64,000 bases of DNA, from contig VZDJ01007747.1 in NCBI GenBank assembly GCA_008694505.1, positions 35,959,978 through 36,023,977 on the forward strand. The letters run 5' to 3'. Shown here piece by piece: positions 51,801-64,000 of the stretch (positions are counted from its first letter, which is position 1; every line of letters starts with the position of its first letter). The DNA comes from Cyanoderma ruficeps. Taxonomy: Eukaryota > Chordata > Aves > Passeriformes > Timaliidae. A model generated the notes under the pieces. That model saw only the letters and a program-made list of their open reading frames with translations. It was not told where the DNA came from and did no database searches. A program made the translations under genes and the position numbers.

Positions 51801-54450
51801 TGTCATGAACAGCAACTTTATTTTTGCAACATAAGTGAAGTGTTTTGTCCTGGTTTATGCATTTTACTCGGAGGGAGTTGTGGTGTTTGTAATGTGACTT
51901 TGCACTGTTCAAATTCAGTGCGTGTTGGGTGACACACTGCACCCAATGGGGGCTCAGGCAGGGAGGCACCATTCACTCTGGTGTGATTTTGATAGAGAAA
52001 GAGGCTGAAGCATTGTCGACTCTGAAGAAATCTCCTCCAGCAACACAGTTAAGATACAAGAAGAGTAGCTTCTCAACTGTGATACTTAGTATTTGTTAGT
52101 ATGAACATGTAGTAATTAGTATAAGCATGTGGGAAGTGGGAGAGCCAAAACATTGCAGGGTAACAGAGTAAAGGTAAATCATGATAGGGAAGAAAATGGA
52201 ACAGAGATCTTTTCTCCAGTGCCAAAGGTACATGGGAACATGGCAGGGGGGAGGGGGTGAGAAGGGATACCTCCCTCCCCCCCCAAAAAAAAGCCAAAAA
52301 ACCAAACCCAAAACACCAAACCCACACTATGATTAACATGGCAAAATGCAGAGATGCTGGCTTGCCTGTGTGGGAATGAGGAGAACACAGTGGTGACAAA
52401 TGGACACACAAGAGCCCCCCAGACATTTGTAGCTGATTAGAAGCACGACAGATGAGCAGCTGTCATGCCAATGAAATATTACAGAATGGAAATGAACTTA
52501 TAGCTGGTTGGGGTGACACCCCTGGTACTTCACTTTTATCACTACAGCTTCAGGCTCCTACTCTTTCCCCAGTCAATGAGTCTCTCTATCTCCCTGCATG
52601 CATCCTATTTAATTAGGTTCACTTCAAATCAAAATGGGGCTCAGTTCCAGCAAATACGTGTTTTATAAGGTGCTGAGGTGTGGAGTAGACGCTAACTGTT
52701 CTCCTCAAGCACAGCTGAGATTGGGTAGGTTATCACTGGTACATGAGTGATGCTGATCAGCTAATAGCTGTGAAGGTTTGGAGACCACTAGCTTTCAGAA
52801 AATTGTGGTATCACTCTGCTTTCTGCTCTTTATTTATCTCGTCCTTCTTTTCCATGCTCTTTTTCCTCCAGCACTGTACAGAAAGCTTGTTAATATTTTG
52901 TTCAGCTACCAGCTAACAGAATGAGGTTGCAAATAAGGGAAATACTTCTGAAGTAGCTGTGTCCTTAAAAATATATGCCTATGTACTTAAAATGCTGAGC
53001 TTTGGTATAACATGTGTAAAATATATTTTGAGATCATTTCGTTCAAGCCATGGTGTGAGAGGTAAGTCTGGTTGACTGCCGGGAAATAGGAAGTGTAGCC
53101 TCTAATTTTCTGCTTTCAGTGCTGAGCTATTCATGGAATCTGCAACTTTTTTTTTATTATTTTTTTCTGTCTCTATTATTTTCCATTATTCTCTAGATTT
53201 AGCAGCTTCTAAATCCAAAGGAATACTCTGGATTTAAAATATTGCCTCCAGGAACAGAAAGTCTGTTTTCCTGTAGGATGGATGTTTTGCTCTTGAGTCT
53301 ATTAATTATGGCCTTTTCTTTCAACAGGAATAATTGTGTTATTAATAGTCTTTTCATGAACAGAAGAAAGGCCTCTTTGGAAGGAGAATGCTTTTACTTC
53401 ACAAAAGGTTTCTGATAGCCTTAAGGTGGATTTATCTGGTGGAGCCTTGGCTAACCTTCATATTAAACAGACAGAAACAGTTTAGGGAATTTGGGGATGT
53501 GAAGCAAATTAGAAAATAAATTAAAAGCATTATAGCTCAATAGTATAAATTAATGCAGCTGCTGTAAGCTTCATCCTGAGAGAGTTGTCAATATCTGCAA
53601 AGCTCCTGCTATGGGGAAGAAAATTAATGTGTATTTTAACATTTGTGTTTTGCCCCACAAGAAGCAATTTGAAAGAGTCCCCTGTAGCTTTGATGGTTTT
53701 CCTTATCTTAACTCTTTCCACACCAGTGCCTTGGCTATCCCAGGGGACTGCAGAGGGAAGGGACTAATAGCCCATCCCAGGCAAAGCGTGTTGTGAGTAA
53801 AAGCTGTGCAAAGCAGCTGCTGATGGCAACGCTGATGCCCAGGCTTCCCTCTGCAGATGCTTCTCTGGGCTCCTCCTGGCTGTGCAGGTTGTGGCAGGCT
53901 TGGTCCAGCAATTTCTGCTTTGCAAATGAATATTTGTTGAGTCTGATGATTCTTCAGAGTAAAAATCTCTTCTGTTCTGCTAAGGACTTCTTAGTGTTGG
54001 TGGGAGAAGAGCACCAGCCTCCCTCCCCCTCCTGTGTCCCAGCCCTCTGCAGTGCCATTTCTTCTGCAGCAACTTTTTGTGTCTGCTCTTCCCAACAGAG
54101 ATTTTGCTGTTGTGTTTTTCCTCCCTGATTCCTGGGAACACCTGGGTGAGGCTCCACCAAGAGATCAGACAGGGCAGTGGTGTGCCTTTTTTTACTTAGG
54201 GAACAGAGTGAGGAGTCCTGGTCATCCTAAGCCTGCATGAGACAAACCTCCCAAAGCAAAAAAAGAGTAAGATAGCAGGAATTCTGTCTTCAGCATGGGC
54301 AGAGTCATTCAGAGTGATGACATGAGAATTGAGGAGAATAGAAAATACATGCTCAATTGCTGATTATAAAGAAAACTCTATGGTGTTTATTTTGTCTGGT
54401 ATTCTTAATATGAACAGGAACTGAAAACTGGTTATATTTATACTCTAGTT
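48836..54450. other. Unique non-coding DNA, no gene seen
   Basis: No gene, RNA gene or clear transposon. A minus-strand frame of 132 codons at 50454-50852 and a plus-strand frame of 111 codons at 53793-54128 have no domain, signal peptide or splice context that would support them. Low-complexity tracts occur at 49808-49830 (A/G-rich), 52271-52327 and 53147-53167 (T-rich). Confidence 0.65.
52271..52327. repeat. C8-A8 junction and A/C-rich tract
   Basis: Runs of C (52277-52284) and A (52285-52292) are followed by irregular CCAAA and CCCAAAA units almost free of G and T. It resembles the tract at 41984-42056. Confidence 0.9.
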
Positions 54451-54560
54451 GTACTGGGCACTCTTAGTCAGATCTGGTCAGTGGTGCTCCAGGAACTGTG
54501 CAAACACATAGTGGTAAATGAGAAATTAAGTTTCAGGGAGATTGTGATCTTGATCAAAAT
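54451..54560 (+). mobile_element. Possible ancient SINE/LINE-tail relic
   Basis: AACTGTGCAAACACATAGTG followed by a diverged stretch ending in GATTGTGATCTTGAT recalls an old reptile repeat with CTGTACAAACACATAGTAAG and AGCTTACAATCTAA. The match is short and from memory, so the call is tentative. Confidence 0.35.
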
Positions 54561-57500
54561 AAGATATTTCAAAACTTGTGAAGGGATGGAAAATAGAGTA
54601 TTTTGAACAATGTTGGACTGAAAAATTCATGTTAAATCAAAGCTCAGCTAGGCATAACTTTGCATCTGGTATGTAGCCTAAACTCGCAGCCTCTGCCATA
54701 AAACTAGAGAAATGCTGTCTGGGCAATTTGTGTGAGCTCCAAACAGTATGAATGGAGTAAGGAAGCCCCACATGTGACAGCAGGTGCTAATATCTTTATT
54801 CTGCTGCACCTGACACCCTGACATTCCCCCTCTAATGCTTCTGAAAATGCAGGTCAATTATTAGGAGCAGAGTTCTCATTTTTGATCCTGTATTTAATTC
54901 CCTGAAGCTATTATTGCCTTAAGGGAGTGGGGGAAAAGTGGAGAAGATAATTATACTTGACCTTGTGCTATGACTTGTGCAAACTCTTGGATTAGCAATG
55001 AACACTGTCAAAGCTTGGTTAGGAAGCAGTGGGGGACACGACACTTTGTAAAGCATGTTGCTGAATATGCAAGTGACCAAAATTGAAATGGAGAGGAGCA
55101 GAGAGAAGCAGAAAACAAATATTGAGGCCAGCTCTGAAAATGCAGTGCTGACAGAAGTTAATGCCTTTTTCTTTCTTGTTGTCAGAACATCAGTGATAAT
55201 CAGAAAAAATGGTACTTATTGTAGAGAAACAATTAAGTTGGGCTTTCACAACCTAAGTGATTAAAAAAATTAGAAATTACACTACAGGAACGTGTCAGAA
55301 CAGAACCTGTGATGGCTAAGAAGCAACTGTACATCAAATAGATGGAGCAGAGAACTGATTCTTATCACCTTTGCTTTTCTTTACCATTTCCCGCTACACT
55401 TTCTCTCACATTATCCTACTATTAGCATTACCAGCTTCCATTTTGGTAAGAATTGCAATGTCTTCAATAAGCCTTTTTTGGGAACCATCTGGCCTCAGAT
55501 GTCAAGGAACAGCTGTAGATAGAGCTGGCTTCTAATGTAGCTAAAGTTCACATCTCTCTGTTAAATAAAACAGAGCAGTGCCCACATTGATGCTGACATA
55601 GCAACACTGAGCCCTGGGGAGTTCTGTTTCTCCTTTTGGTTTTGTTTGCCTTCAGCCTCTTCCTCCACTAGGGATTCCCAGCCAAATCTTGTTCACTTTG
55701 CTTGTGTGAAAATAGGAGGTTTTTTTCAGTAGAGTTATTCTCTTGCATTTTTAGACCATACAGTCTGTGTCCTAAATGTAGACATTGTTTATCAAATAAG
55801 GATGAAAGGAAAAGAAGGTGATATGAAACCACATATAGATATAGAAATTTTGCTATGATTTAGATTTTTCTAAATACTTATTTTGGTGTGTCTGTGTCGT
55901 TGTGGCACTGGCAATCCAAAATGAAACCCAGCAGAAAACACTTCAAAGAGTGAAATTACAGGGCTGGATTCTGCTCTCATTTCTTGTGGTGTAAATCTGG
56001 TGCAATGTGGACATTTTACAGATTTACGTAGCTGTCACAAACTGTACCCAGTCTAGGAAATGAAAGTGATTGTTGTTTTCAAGACTGGACTGTGTGCAGG
56101 AGGGAGAACTTGAGAACTTGACATGATTTATGAAAATGTAGTAATTTTCTGAATTCCTAGGACTTAGCAGTAGCATTACAGCTCAGCTGGAGCTTAACGT
56201 GAAGTTAGAAAATTTCAAAGGCAGCATTAACAGCCAGACTGCTTCCAAGAATGGGCATGTGGTTGTTTATTCCCTGTGCGTGGGTCCACAGAAAGGAGAG
56301 CAGTGCCACGACCTTTCCTTTCTTTCCTGCCCCTGGGGCTTGGCACAGTGAGAGATGCTGATCTGACCCCACCTACTCCACCGGGGTGCAGAGCAGTACA
56401 TAAAAAGATGTGTTGTCTTCATACCCTCTTCTGGCCTTTGAGAATCAAATAGAATCTGGAAATGACCTGGCTTGCTGATCATCCCTTTCTACTTCCATTT
56501 CAGTAAGTAGAAGTACCTGTGACTGCTGTGTACTGTGGAGCAAGCAGAATTGTATTTGTGTTATTGCTTTAATAATGGGCTGTGCTGTCAAAACAGACCA
56601 AATGGGGAATGAGCAATGAGAAGGGAAAGTAATCCCCTGTTTATACCAAATTATTTTCCATAGCCCTCTCTGAAAGGAACAAAGAGTAGTAAAGTCAGGG
56701 GATGAGGGTGCTGCAAAAACATGTTTTGATTGCTTTATGAAGAAATATGTTAACATTTGTCTTTAAAATTCGCTAAGCTTCATTGATTAACACTGCACTT
56801 AACAGGGGCATTTTCCTCCAGTGCAGCTAGATTACCCTACCTGACCTTTTCCTTTGTTTTTCTTTTATTTTTTGAGTGAATTTTTGATAATGAATTGCAA
56901 AACAAAATGTAATTCACTGCTATAAGTGCTCTCTTTACTTTTTTGTATTCTTTGGCCATTGAAGTAATTGCTTGTAGGAGACAAATATGTCCATGCTATG
57001 AAAACCACTCCCTATAAGTATAGTGTATATCCAAACTCGGACACATAAGTGTCCTTATCCTGATCAGATTTATTTTTTTAGATAAAGTGCCCTTAGACAA
57101 AGTGCCTTGACCAATAAATATTCCAGTGAACATTAAACGAAATAGAAATTGGGCTGGATGAGTTTTAATATTTTGTACTTCCTCCATGGAGTCCCTGAAA
57201 GTTAATCCAAACCCTGCTTCTCTTGGGCTGCCAAGTAATGAGGAGCAGAAAAAAATGGGGAAAAAAAAGAAGAAAAAAAAATCTCTAGCAAGCTGAAGGG
57301 TAAAAGGCTATTACAGTTTGAACATAATACTAAAAGGAGAGGTTAAAAACACTGCCCAGCCACACAGTAGGTTTATACCAGGATTGCCTAATGAAAGCAC
57401 AAGGAGAGGAGCTTGTATGATGTATGTAAGTGTGATATAAATGTGAATTATGATTATCATCCTATATCTAAGGACATAACAGTGCTTTAAATGACAGTTT

Positions 57501-58496
57501 TTATACAAGATGTATTTTGATTAAAGACTGCAAAGGTGAATTACCTGAATTGTAGGGGGCTTGGGTGATGTGCTGGAGCTACTGGGCCAGGGCTGAGATT
57601 AACTTTGAGTAACCTCAGAGCAAGGGACTGTGGTGTCTGGTGGATCCAAGAGCAGAGCTGGGATTGGAGCTTCCCTACATTAAATGAACATCAGGATAAA
57701 ATTGCAGATCACACACAATGTTCTCGTCAATTAAGGTTGAAAATAATCATGAACTGTTGAGGATTTTTTCACTCTTTTCTGTTTCAGTTGTTCTGCCATC
57801 TATCTGAGGACTTTCTCTTGCTGTGAGATCTCTCTGCGTGTCTGTGCCCTGTGGTTAGACAGTAGTCAGTATTCAAGGTATATTCATGAGCTACCTTGAT
57901 GCTGAGAAGCCAAGTTTCACACTTGTTCACTTCTTCCAAAAAGAAACAGGTTGTGATTCTGAATTACTTTCTGTAGGCTTTTATCTCCTGGAGACCTTGT
58001 CATCCATGGATTTATTTAAAATTGACTTTTTCCCCCAGGCCATAATTTGCTTTGTGAATGTCTGTCCAGGAGTTCTGCAACAGGACAAGGGAAGGATAGG
58101 TACTGCCTTAGCTATTTCATGTTCTTTTGCTGGTATCTAACCAATGACTTTCTGGATCTGGGCTTTCTGGGAATTGAGTCTCGTTTCTTTTTGCACTGTA
58201 GTTCTTCAGAGGACTCAAACTCACCACAGGTGTTGTTGTTTAATCAGTAAATCAGCTGAGCCATGGTGACTTCCTGTGTGTTCATGGGCTCTTCCCTTAG
58301 CCGAGCCCTGATTGCTCACAGAGATCTCCCGTGAGATGTCAGTGCTCTGACTGCCTGTACTAGCTCGCTGTCTGCTCTCCTTGTTTCTCAATGGTGCATT
58401 AGTAATCCTAAATCAGAAAAATAATTGAAGTTTTAGTTCAGTTGCTAGTCTTTAATAAGGCTTAGTTTTTTATTCATCTTAAAATTCAGTTTATTC

Positions 58497-58497
58497 N
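58497..58497. other. Single ambiguous base (N)
   Basis: An isolated uncalled base in AT-rich sequence. Confidence 0.95.
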
Positions 58498-59049
58498 GAT
58501 GTGTATTACTTGATAATTTGATCAACTCTGCAGCAACAAAGGCCAGCCAGTACCTCATTGCATGTTGTGCCCTCTGGTTTGAATAGTAACAGCACATTTT
58601 CATGCTGAGTTTAGATGAATTGGCTCCTGCCTGTGTGTGTGCTGGGTAATGTCCTTTCATATTCTTGGCATTGGTAATGAATAGGATTTTGAACAACGCT
58701 TGTACATATTAAGGCTTACTGTAGGAAAAATGCTCACAAAAACTAAGCTTCTAATAAGTGCCTAAAAGCCAAAGAGGTATCAGAATTATGGTACTAATTC
58801 AGTTGCTACTGTTGCTTACTTGATTTCTAATTGCCTGTACAAGCACTTAAATTCATTCACTCATAGGCGACTTCACTTTAGAGTTCTCAGTGGATTTTTT
58901 CCTGTCCTTTTGCCTATACATAAGAGAACTGTCAATCTATTTGCTAGTAGGTGTACATTTGGTTTTAAAATCCCAAATAGCTTCTTGAAGTTCAGTAGTA
59001 TTCTGGCATCTTAATTAAAAAGAAGTTTGACCTGGATTTTTTTGGCCTG

Positions 59050-59064
59050 AAAAAAAAAAAAAAA
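59050..59064. repeat. A15 homopolymer
   Basis: Fifteen A with no poly(A) signal or retrocopy visible upstream. A C-rich tract follows about 40 bp downstream. Confidence 0.9.
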
Positions 59065-61295
59065 GGCTCTGTTACTGATACCATGGTTTGCAGTAGGGTA
59101 AAAAACCCCTTCAAGAACCCTAACCAAAAACCTGACAAACCCCCAAAACCTCAAGACTCTACTGAAATGTCTTATGCCTGAAGACGGTCAGAGTATTTGC
59201 CACCGTGTGATTTATTGTTTGCAAAACCAGAAACTGTCAAAACTGACCACCTCTTATTTAACAGAGTGTATTTCTGAATAGGAACAAAATTATAAAAAAC
59301 TAACAAGTAACAAATCGCCATTTTTGGGAAATTACTGTGTGATTTGGAGATCCTATTTGATTTTACAGCAGAATAATGCTATTGAAAAGCTGGATTTCAC
59401 ACAGACAGTGAAGGGGGATTCTATATGTTGAGGGGTTTTTTTGATTGTGGGTTTGTTTTTTTTTTTTTGTGAGAGATGTTTATTTCAGCTGTGGATTTAA
59501 TCCTTCCTTCAAAGAGAACTGGAGGATAAAGTGAGTGCCAGAGCAGCCCTATGGGTTCCTACAGTACTTTTGTTCTTTGCCACTGCAGTGTTAAACAAGT
59601 TTCTGTTAATGTGGTGGTGCAGGTGAAAATGCTGGAACTTCATTGACGGTCCTGCTGACGAAGTGTGAGCCAGAACAAAATCCAGTTCCTCCTCTTTTCA
59701 CTGAGTTAGATTTGCAGGACGAGCAGAGGCAGAAAGCAGCTTGCCCTGCTCGTGTTGTTCCACTGAACAGATTTCACTGAGACTCTACAGGGGCAGTAGA
59801 GTAAAAGAAAAATATCAATAAAAATGTGAAATCTTTATGCAGTCACATTTTGAGTAAAACCAAACATCTGAGACCTTCTGAGTGAGACTTTGCAGGCAAA
59901 TTACAATGGGTCATCTGAACTGTAGCCAAAATATACTGAGAAAAATAACTGGAGAATGACACATTAACAAGGAAAAGGTAAGGAAATGAACACATCATTT
60001 TACCTTGCAGTCTGTGTAATTCAGCACAATGTCAGAGAAGGGGCTCAGGCTCTGACACAGGCATCTGTGGTTCTACTGGTGCCTGATTTGCTACCTCCTT
60101 AACTCTAGCATGCATAAAATGGATGGTCTTGTGGCCAACAATCTCTCTAGGTCTTAGGAATAAATATGAATGAAAAATGATAATTCCAATTCTTCCAATT
60201 TCCTAGTTAGAATAAATTAAAAAAATTGGAAACCAAATAAAAAGTTTTAAACTAGTTTAAAGCCATTGATTTTTTTTCCCTTCCAATTGTTCCCCAACTC
60301 TTATGTGAGAGTAAATTCAGTGCTATATATGTACTGTTGCAATGGACAGATTTAATAGACAGGCAGTGACAAAGCAAGTCCTGTCCAATTATAAAAGTAG
60401 CCAGTTCACTGATGAATTACAGTAGATGCTAAAGGAAAACTTGGTTTTGTTCTGCTTTTCATAATCTCTCTGGTAGAGCTATTTTCTAAACAATATTTTA
60501 CATAAACCAATTTAACTCATGTTAAAGGGTGGCTCAACATGTTTGTTAAGAGATGTGAAAAAATAAAACCTTTTTCAACAATGGGAGTGCATCTAACAAT
60601 TCACTGTTCCCAAGTATCACAATACAGAGGAAAATGAAAAATAGAAAATCACAGTCAGGTGAAGATGGTAACAACAGAAATTCTTTAAAAAACAGTGCTT
60701 CTGGTCTCTTGGCAATGCAATCAATATATTCTCTAAAAGATTTAAAGCAGTGAGAGTTTCTTTAAATAGTAGAGTAGCTTTGAAATTCCCTTTTATACCT
60801 GGGTAGAGCAACATTAAATCAAGAGGCAGCATCATCAAACTTGCTTTGACTGATGAAAGAAAAGGGGTGTTGTTTTTTCGTTTTTTTTTTCTCCAAGAGA
60901 TCTTGCTAGCTGAAAGTCATTTGTGACAAAAATCAGATTTTGTGTCCCTGTTACCTTCCTAGGGAGATCTTTGCAGTTCTAACCAGTGCTTTGCCTTTCT
61001 CCCTGTAAATCACCAAAATCTTTAATGTTTTTCACTCAATCATGTATACTGGAGACTTTGCTTGTTTCCCAGGGCCCACTTCAGATGATGCATAAAACTT
61101 AGGTTGTGAACAGTGGTGGTAATTAAAGATCCGTGGTATGTATGTTCTAGGTTGTTAACTCGGGTATCTGGGCACGATTCCAGCTTGGGTAATTATGTGC
61201 TGTCTTGCTGACTTCTGTCATCAGCTGCCACTGGCTAAGGTATTGCATTCAGCTCCTGTCCTACATGAAGGTATAATATTATTGTGTGTTGGTTT

Positions 61296-61940
61296 ATGAG
61301 ATCTCAACATGAGCTAGCCATGTGCACTCACAGCCCAGGAAGCCAAATTTGTCCTGGGCTGTATCCAGAGCAGTGGGAGCAGTAGGTGAGGGAGGGGATT
61401 GTGCCCCTCTGCTGTGCTCTCCTGAGACCCCACCTGCAGGGCTGCATCAGCTCTGGGGCCCCCAGCACAGGAAGGACAGGGACCTGCTGGAGCCAGTCCA
61501 CAGGAGGCCACAAGAAGGCTGGAGCTTCTCTGCCCTGAAGACAGGCTGAGAGCATTGGGGTTGTTCAACCTAGAGAAGAGAAGGCTCCAGAAGGAACTTT
61601 CGGTACCTAAAGGGGGCTGCAAGAGAGGTATAGAAGGACCTTTGGCATGGGCATGTAGTGACAGGACAAGGGGAAATGGCTTTTAACTGAAAGAGGGCAG
61701 GTTTAGGTTAGATATTAGGAGGAAATTCTTTACAGTGAGGGCGATGAGACACTGGAGCAGGTTTTTCACAGAAATTGTTGCTGCCCCTTCCCTGACAGTG
61801 GTCAGGGCCAGGTTGGATGGGGCTTTGAGCAATCTGCTGGGCACTGGAAGGTGCCTCTGGCCATGACAGGCGAGCTGGAACTAGATGATCTTGAAGGTCC
61901 CTTCCAGCCCAAACTATTCTATGATTTTGTGATTCTATTG
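61296..61940 (+). mobile_element. CR1 LINE, 3' part with ORF2 C-terminus and 3' UTR, plus strand
   Basis: This is the best preserved transposon in the window. It starts in ORF2 near ATGAGCTAGCCATGTGCACT and runs through CCCCTCTGCTGTGCTCTCCT, ACCCCACCTGCAGGGCTGCA, TTGTTCAACCTAGAGAAGAG, AGTGACAGGACAAGGGGAAA and GAAAGAGGGCAGGTTTAGGT. It ends with GGTCCCTTCCAGCCCAAACT and the terminal ATTCTATGATTTTGTGATTC repeat. The coding part is the C-terminal tail of the reverse-transcriptase polyprotein and contains stops, so it is not functional. It is 5'-truncated at about 61296, as most CR1 copies are, and no target duplication is seen. Overlapping short frames of 75-110 codons are by-products of this element. 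Confidence 0.96.
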
Positions 61941-62896
61941 GTTGCTCAGTCTCCTGGACATGTGTTCTAGGAACAAATTTACCCATTGAAAAATCACTAA
62001 TGATTTTATGTTTGTTTTGTTGCCTCATAAAAACATCCAATTCTGACAGAGCACATTCTCAACACTTATTGAAAGTCAAGTCCCTTCAGTATTCCTTGTG
62101 AAATTAAGCATGTGAAATCACCAGTTATTTTGAAAAAAAACAAGATTTCATCAGAAATACAGCAGTTTTTGAGCAGGTTTTGTTCACTCCCTTTTCCCCC
62201 CAAATATTCCCTCCTCTCCCCCCAGTAACATTGAATTTGCCTGAGAATACATGTCTCAGTGTCAGAGAAGGGTCAAGGAGAACTGCAGTTCATGCTGTCT
62301 TTATGGAAAAGAAGTCAATTAGTAGGAGAGAATTCTTGTTGCTATTGTCTTAATGTATTTGCATATTTATAAATATTGACATTATGTTCTGCTGTGTTAT
62401 CTAAATGTGGAAAGCTTTTGAATGTCTAAATCATTAATACTGTAACAGATTCTAGTTTGAGGAAAATAATGCCACTTTTTATTCCATCAACTGCTTTGTG
62501 AGAATTGTATTTTGTCTTGTTCATGCTCTGCTGGCAATTACTGCTAAGCAGCAAATTCCTGAAGATATTGTAGGCGTAGTTCTAACAGCATCTTATGCGG
62601 CTTAGAACAGGGGGCTAAATATAGCTCTGGTCATTTTTATTTTTAAATTTGAGTTTTATCATAAGAATAAACTTCAGTAAAGTATCCCAAGGGACTACTG
62701 GGATGAAGTTAATATAGCAGAGATTTTATGTTTGATAACATCACCTGCAGCAAATGGTGCTGCAGTCACCAAAAACATTCTGCTATTATGGAAATAACCT
62801 CCTCCGGCATAATTTCTGTGGCTTTTTTGAATAACAGGAATGGAACTCCAGAACAAAAATTTCCAAAAAAAATCAGACTAGATATTAGTGGGATTT

Positions 62897-62921
62897 TATA
62901 TATACGTATGTATATATATAA
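62897..62921. repeat. TA-rich imperfect dinucleotide tract
   Basis: TATATATACGTATGTATATA-type alternating purine-pyrimidine sequence around a central ACGTATGT. Confidence 0.85.
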
Positions 62922-63071
62922 AATGCCTCAGAGAATAGGATACTCACAGACAGCCTCACCATCTGTAAGTCTGATGCTGGGACTGTTGACTGCTTACACA
63001 GACTTTCCTTTCTGGTATAGAGACAATCATAGCAGTTAGTGCGTGGATTCTGAGATGTCAAAAAAAGCAGA

Positions 63072-63098
63072 TTTTTTCCTTTTTCCCCCCCTTTTTTC
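63072..63098. repeat. Pure pyrimidine tract
   Basis: An uninterrupted T/C stretch including a run of seven C and several runs of T. Simple sequence with no evident function. Confidence 0.85.
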
Positions 63099-63251
63099 TG
63101 CTGCATTTTTTCCTGTTAAAGAGGAAGCAAAAAATGGAGAGGATACAATATGTCATCAGATGTGATCAGAAACTCTCCTTCCATTTGAGGTGGGACTAGC
63201 AGCAGTTCAGGAAAATTCTTGCTCCTTTGCTGGTATAAAGATCATAAAAAT

Positions 63252-63464
63252 ATCATTAGATATTAGTAAAAACTTTTTTACCATGAAAGCCCTTGGTGGT
63301 TAAGCATTACAACAGTTGTCCAGACAAGCTGTGGGATCCTCACTCTTTCCCTTGGTACAACCCGCAACAGCCTGTTCTGACTTGGAAGCTGACCCTGTTT
63401 CCATCAGGGCATTGGATCTTATGACCTCCAGAAATCCTGTCCCTTGTATTTTATGATTCTAAAT
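63252..63464 (+). mobile_element. Diverged CR1 LINE 3' end, plus strand
   Basis: The order TTAGATATTAGTAAAAACTT, TTTACCATGAAAG, CAGACAAGCTGTGGGATCCT, GCATTGGATCTTATGACCTC, AGAAATCCTGTCCCTTG and TTTTATGATTCTAAAT matches the CR1 3' tail, ending in the ATGATTCT terminal word. It is much more diverged than the copy at 61296-61940, so it comes from an older CR1 subfamily or insertion. There is no coding capacity. Confidence 0.82.
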
Positions 63465-63654
63465 ATGCATCTGGATATTTGAAAGTGAATTTATCACTTG
63501 TTTTTCCACTACCTTCAGTGAATTCTAGCTAAGAGATCTGTCCATGTGCCATTACAGCAGGTGGAGATGTTAATTTTGACTTCAGTTGGAATTAGTACAT
63601 GTTCCAAGTCTCGGTAGTCCTGTTCTAGTGCCCATTAAATCAGACCTTATGACT

Positions 63655-63830
63655 CTTACTCATTTCTCTAATTTCTCTAATCCATTTATATATGTGACAT
63701 CTATAATAGTGTGTGGGAGGCAGTTCCACAGTATTACTGTATGAAAGAAACTATTTTGTAGCCTAAAAGTTTAGCTACTATTTTATTTGCATTCTTTCCC
63801 ATTGCCTTCCCTCTGATGCTTGATACGAGT
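63655..63830 (-). mobile_element. Ancient CR1/L3-like fragment, minus strand
   Basis: GGCAGTTCCACAGTATTACT and the following diverged block parallel the antisense GAGTTCCACAGGTTGACTGTG-type segment of the old reptile CR1-related LINE. The copy at 22625-22905 includes the corresponding AGGAGTGCCACAGCTTTCC. The fragment is short and degraded, and both ends are estimates. Confidence 0.45.
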
Positions 63831-64000
63831 TTGTCAGGCCATTTATATGAAGCAGAAACAGTGAGAAAAACATCTTGAATAAAAGAGCTTAGTACATAAC
63901 ACTGGATTGGGAACTGTCAACCATGACAGAAGATGAAAGTGTTGAAATTTAAATAAGCATCCTGGGCAGTGTATTTCTACCTCATCCTCAACACTGATGT
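63831..64000. other. Unique non-coding DNA at the window edge
   Basis: Nothing recognisable in the last 170 bases. Confidence 0.6.

Larger units (their letters stand above)
54561..61295. other. Unique non-coding DNA, no gene seen
   Basis: About 6.7 kb with no supported gene. It contains one ambiguous base (58497), an A-rich tract (57249-57282), a C-rich stretch at 59104-59155 and poly(A)/poly(T) runs at 59050-59064, 59456-59468 and 60881-60890. Open frames reach only 103 codons and look random. Confidence 0.65.
61941..63251. other. Unique non-coding DNA, no gene seen
   Basis: There is AT-rich sequence at 62340-62520, including an ATTTGCAT octamer at 62357-62364. A TA-rich tract lies at 62897-62921 and a pyrimidine tract (T and C runs) at 63072-63098. 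No gene is supported. The 103-codon frame at 62728-63039 crosses the TA-rich tract and looks accidental. Confidence 0.6.

Noticed and set aside
61314..62040. Several 75-110-codon frames
   Set aside because: They fall mostly inside the CR1 element, in frames that do not represent intact ORF2.
1..64000. Search by eye for CRISPR arrays, operons, tRNA or rRNA genes and prokaryotic signals
   Set aside because: None present. Repeat content and base composition indicate a vertebrate nuclear genome.

Overview
This window looks like a gene-free piece of a bird nuclear chromosome, either intergenic DNA or the inside of a very large intron. It is AT-rich and CpG-poor. No reading frame is convincing: the longest is 139 codons, and none resembles a known protein domain. 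I see no ribosomal RNA, tRNA or CpG island, and nothing bacterial such as operons or CRISPR arrays. The avian assignment rests on interspersed repeats recognised by eye. There are CR1 LINE 3' ends, one with the typical ATTCTATGATT-type terminal repeat, and bird-type endogenous-retrovirus LTRs of the ERVL kind. Family names come from memory and no database was searched. The LTR types recall neoavian or songbird genomes, which is an inference.

Layout. Positions 1-1597 are unique sequence with a local cluster of TGTCA/TGACA words. At 1598-2633 a 20-bp tandem duplication is followed by two ERVL-type LTR remnants facing in opposite directions. From 2634 to 30751 the DNA is almost all unique, broken by an old minus-strand CR1-like fragment (22625-22905), two 17-bp tandem duplications and several homopolymer or GGTTT-type tracts. 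A minus-strand CR1 3' end lies at 30752-31078. From 31079 to 47811 there is more unique DNA with a MIR/CORE-SINE-like relic (40413-40590), a 10-N gap (39645-39654) and a C14 run ending in an N (42056). The segment 47812-48840 is the richest. It holds two minus-strand solo LTRs about 110 bp apart. The first is 306 bp with inverted ends and a near-perfect 6-bp target duplication. The second is 467 bp with an exact 5-bp target duplication and appears to split an older MIR-like SINE. From 48841 to 61295 the sequence is again unique. The last 2.7 kb carries a fairly well preserved plus-strand CR1 (61296-61940), an older plus-strand CR1 (63252-63464) and an ancient minus-strand CR1-like piece (63655-63830).

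Recognisable transposon sequence covers roughly 6% of the window, in keeping with compact bird genomes. The only sequences with a visible gene-expression role are TATA, poly(A) and CArG-type motifs inside the LTRs. I found no new biological system. The most informative observations are the nested LTR-in-SINE insertion, the LTR pair and a few motif clusters that would need alignment across birds to evaluate.
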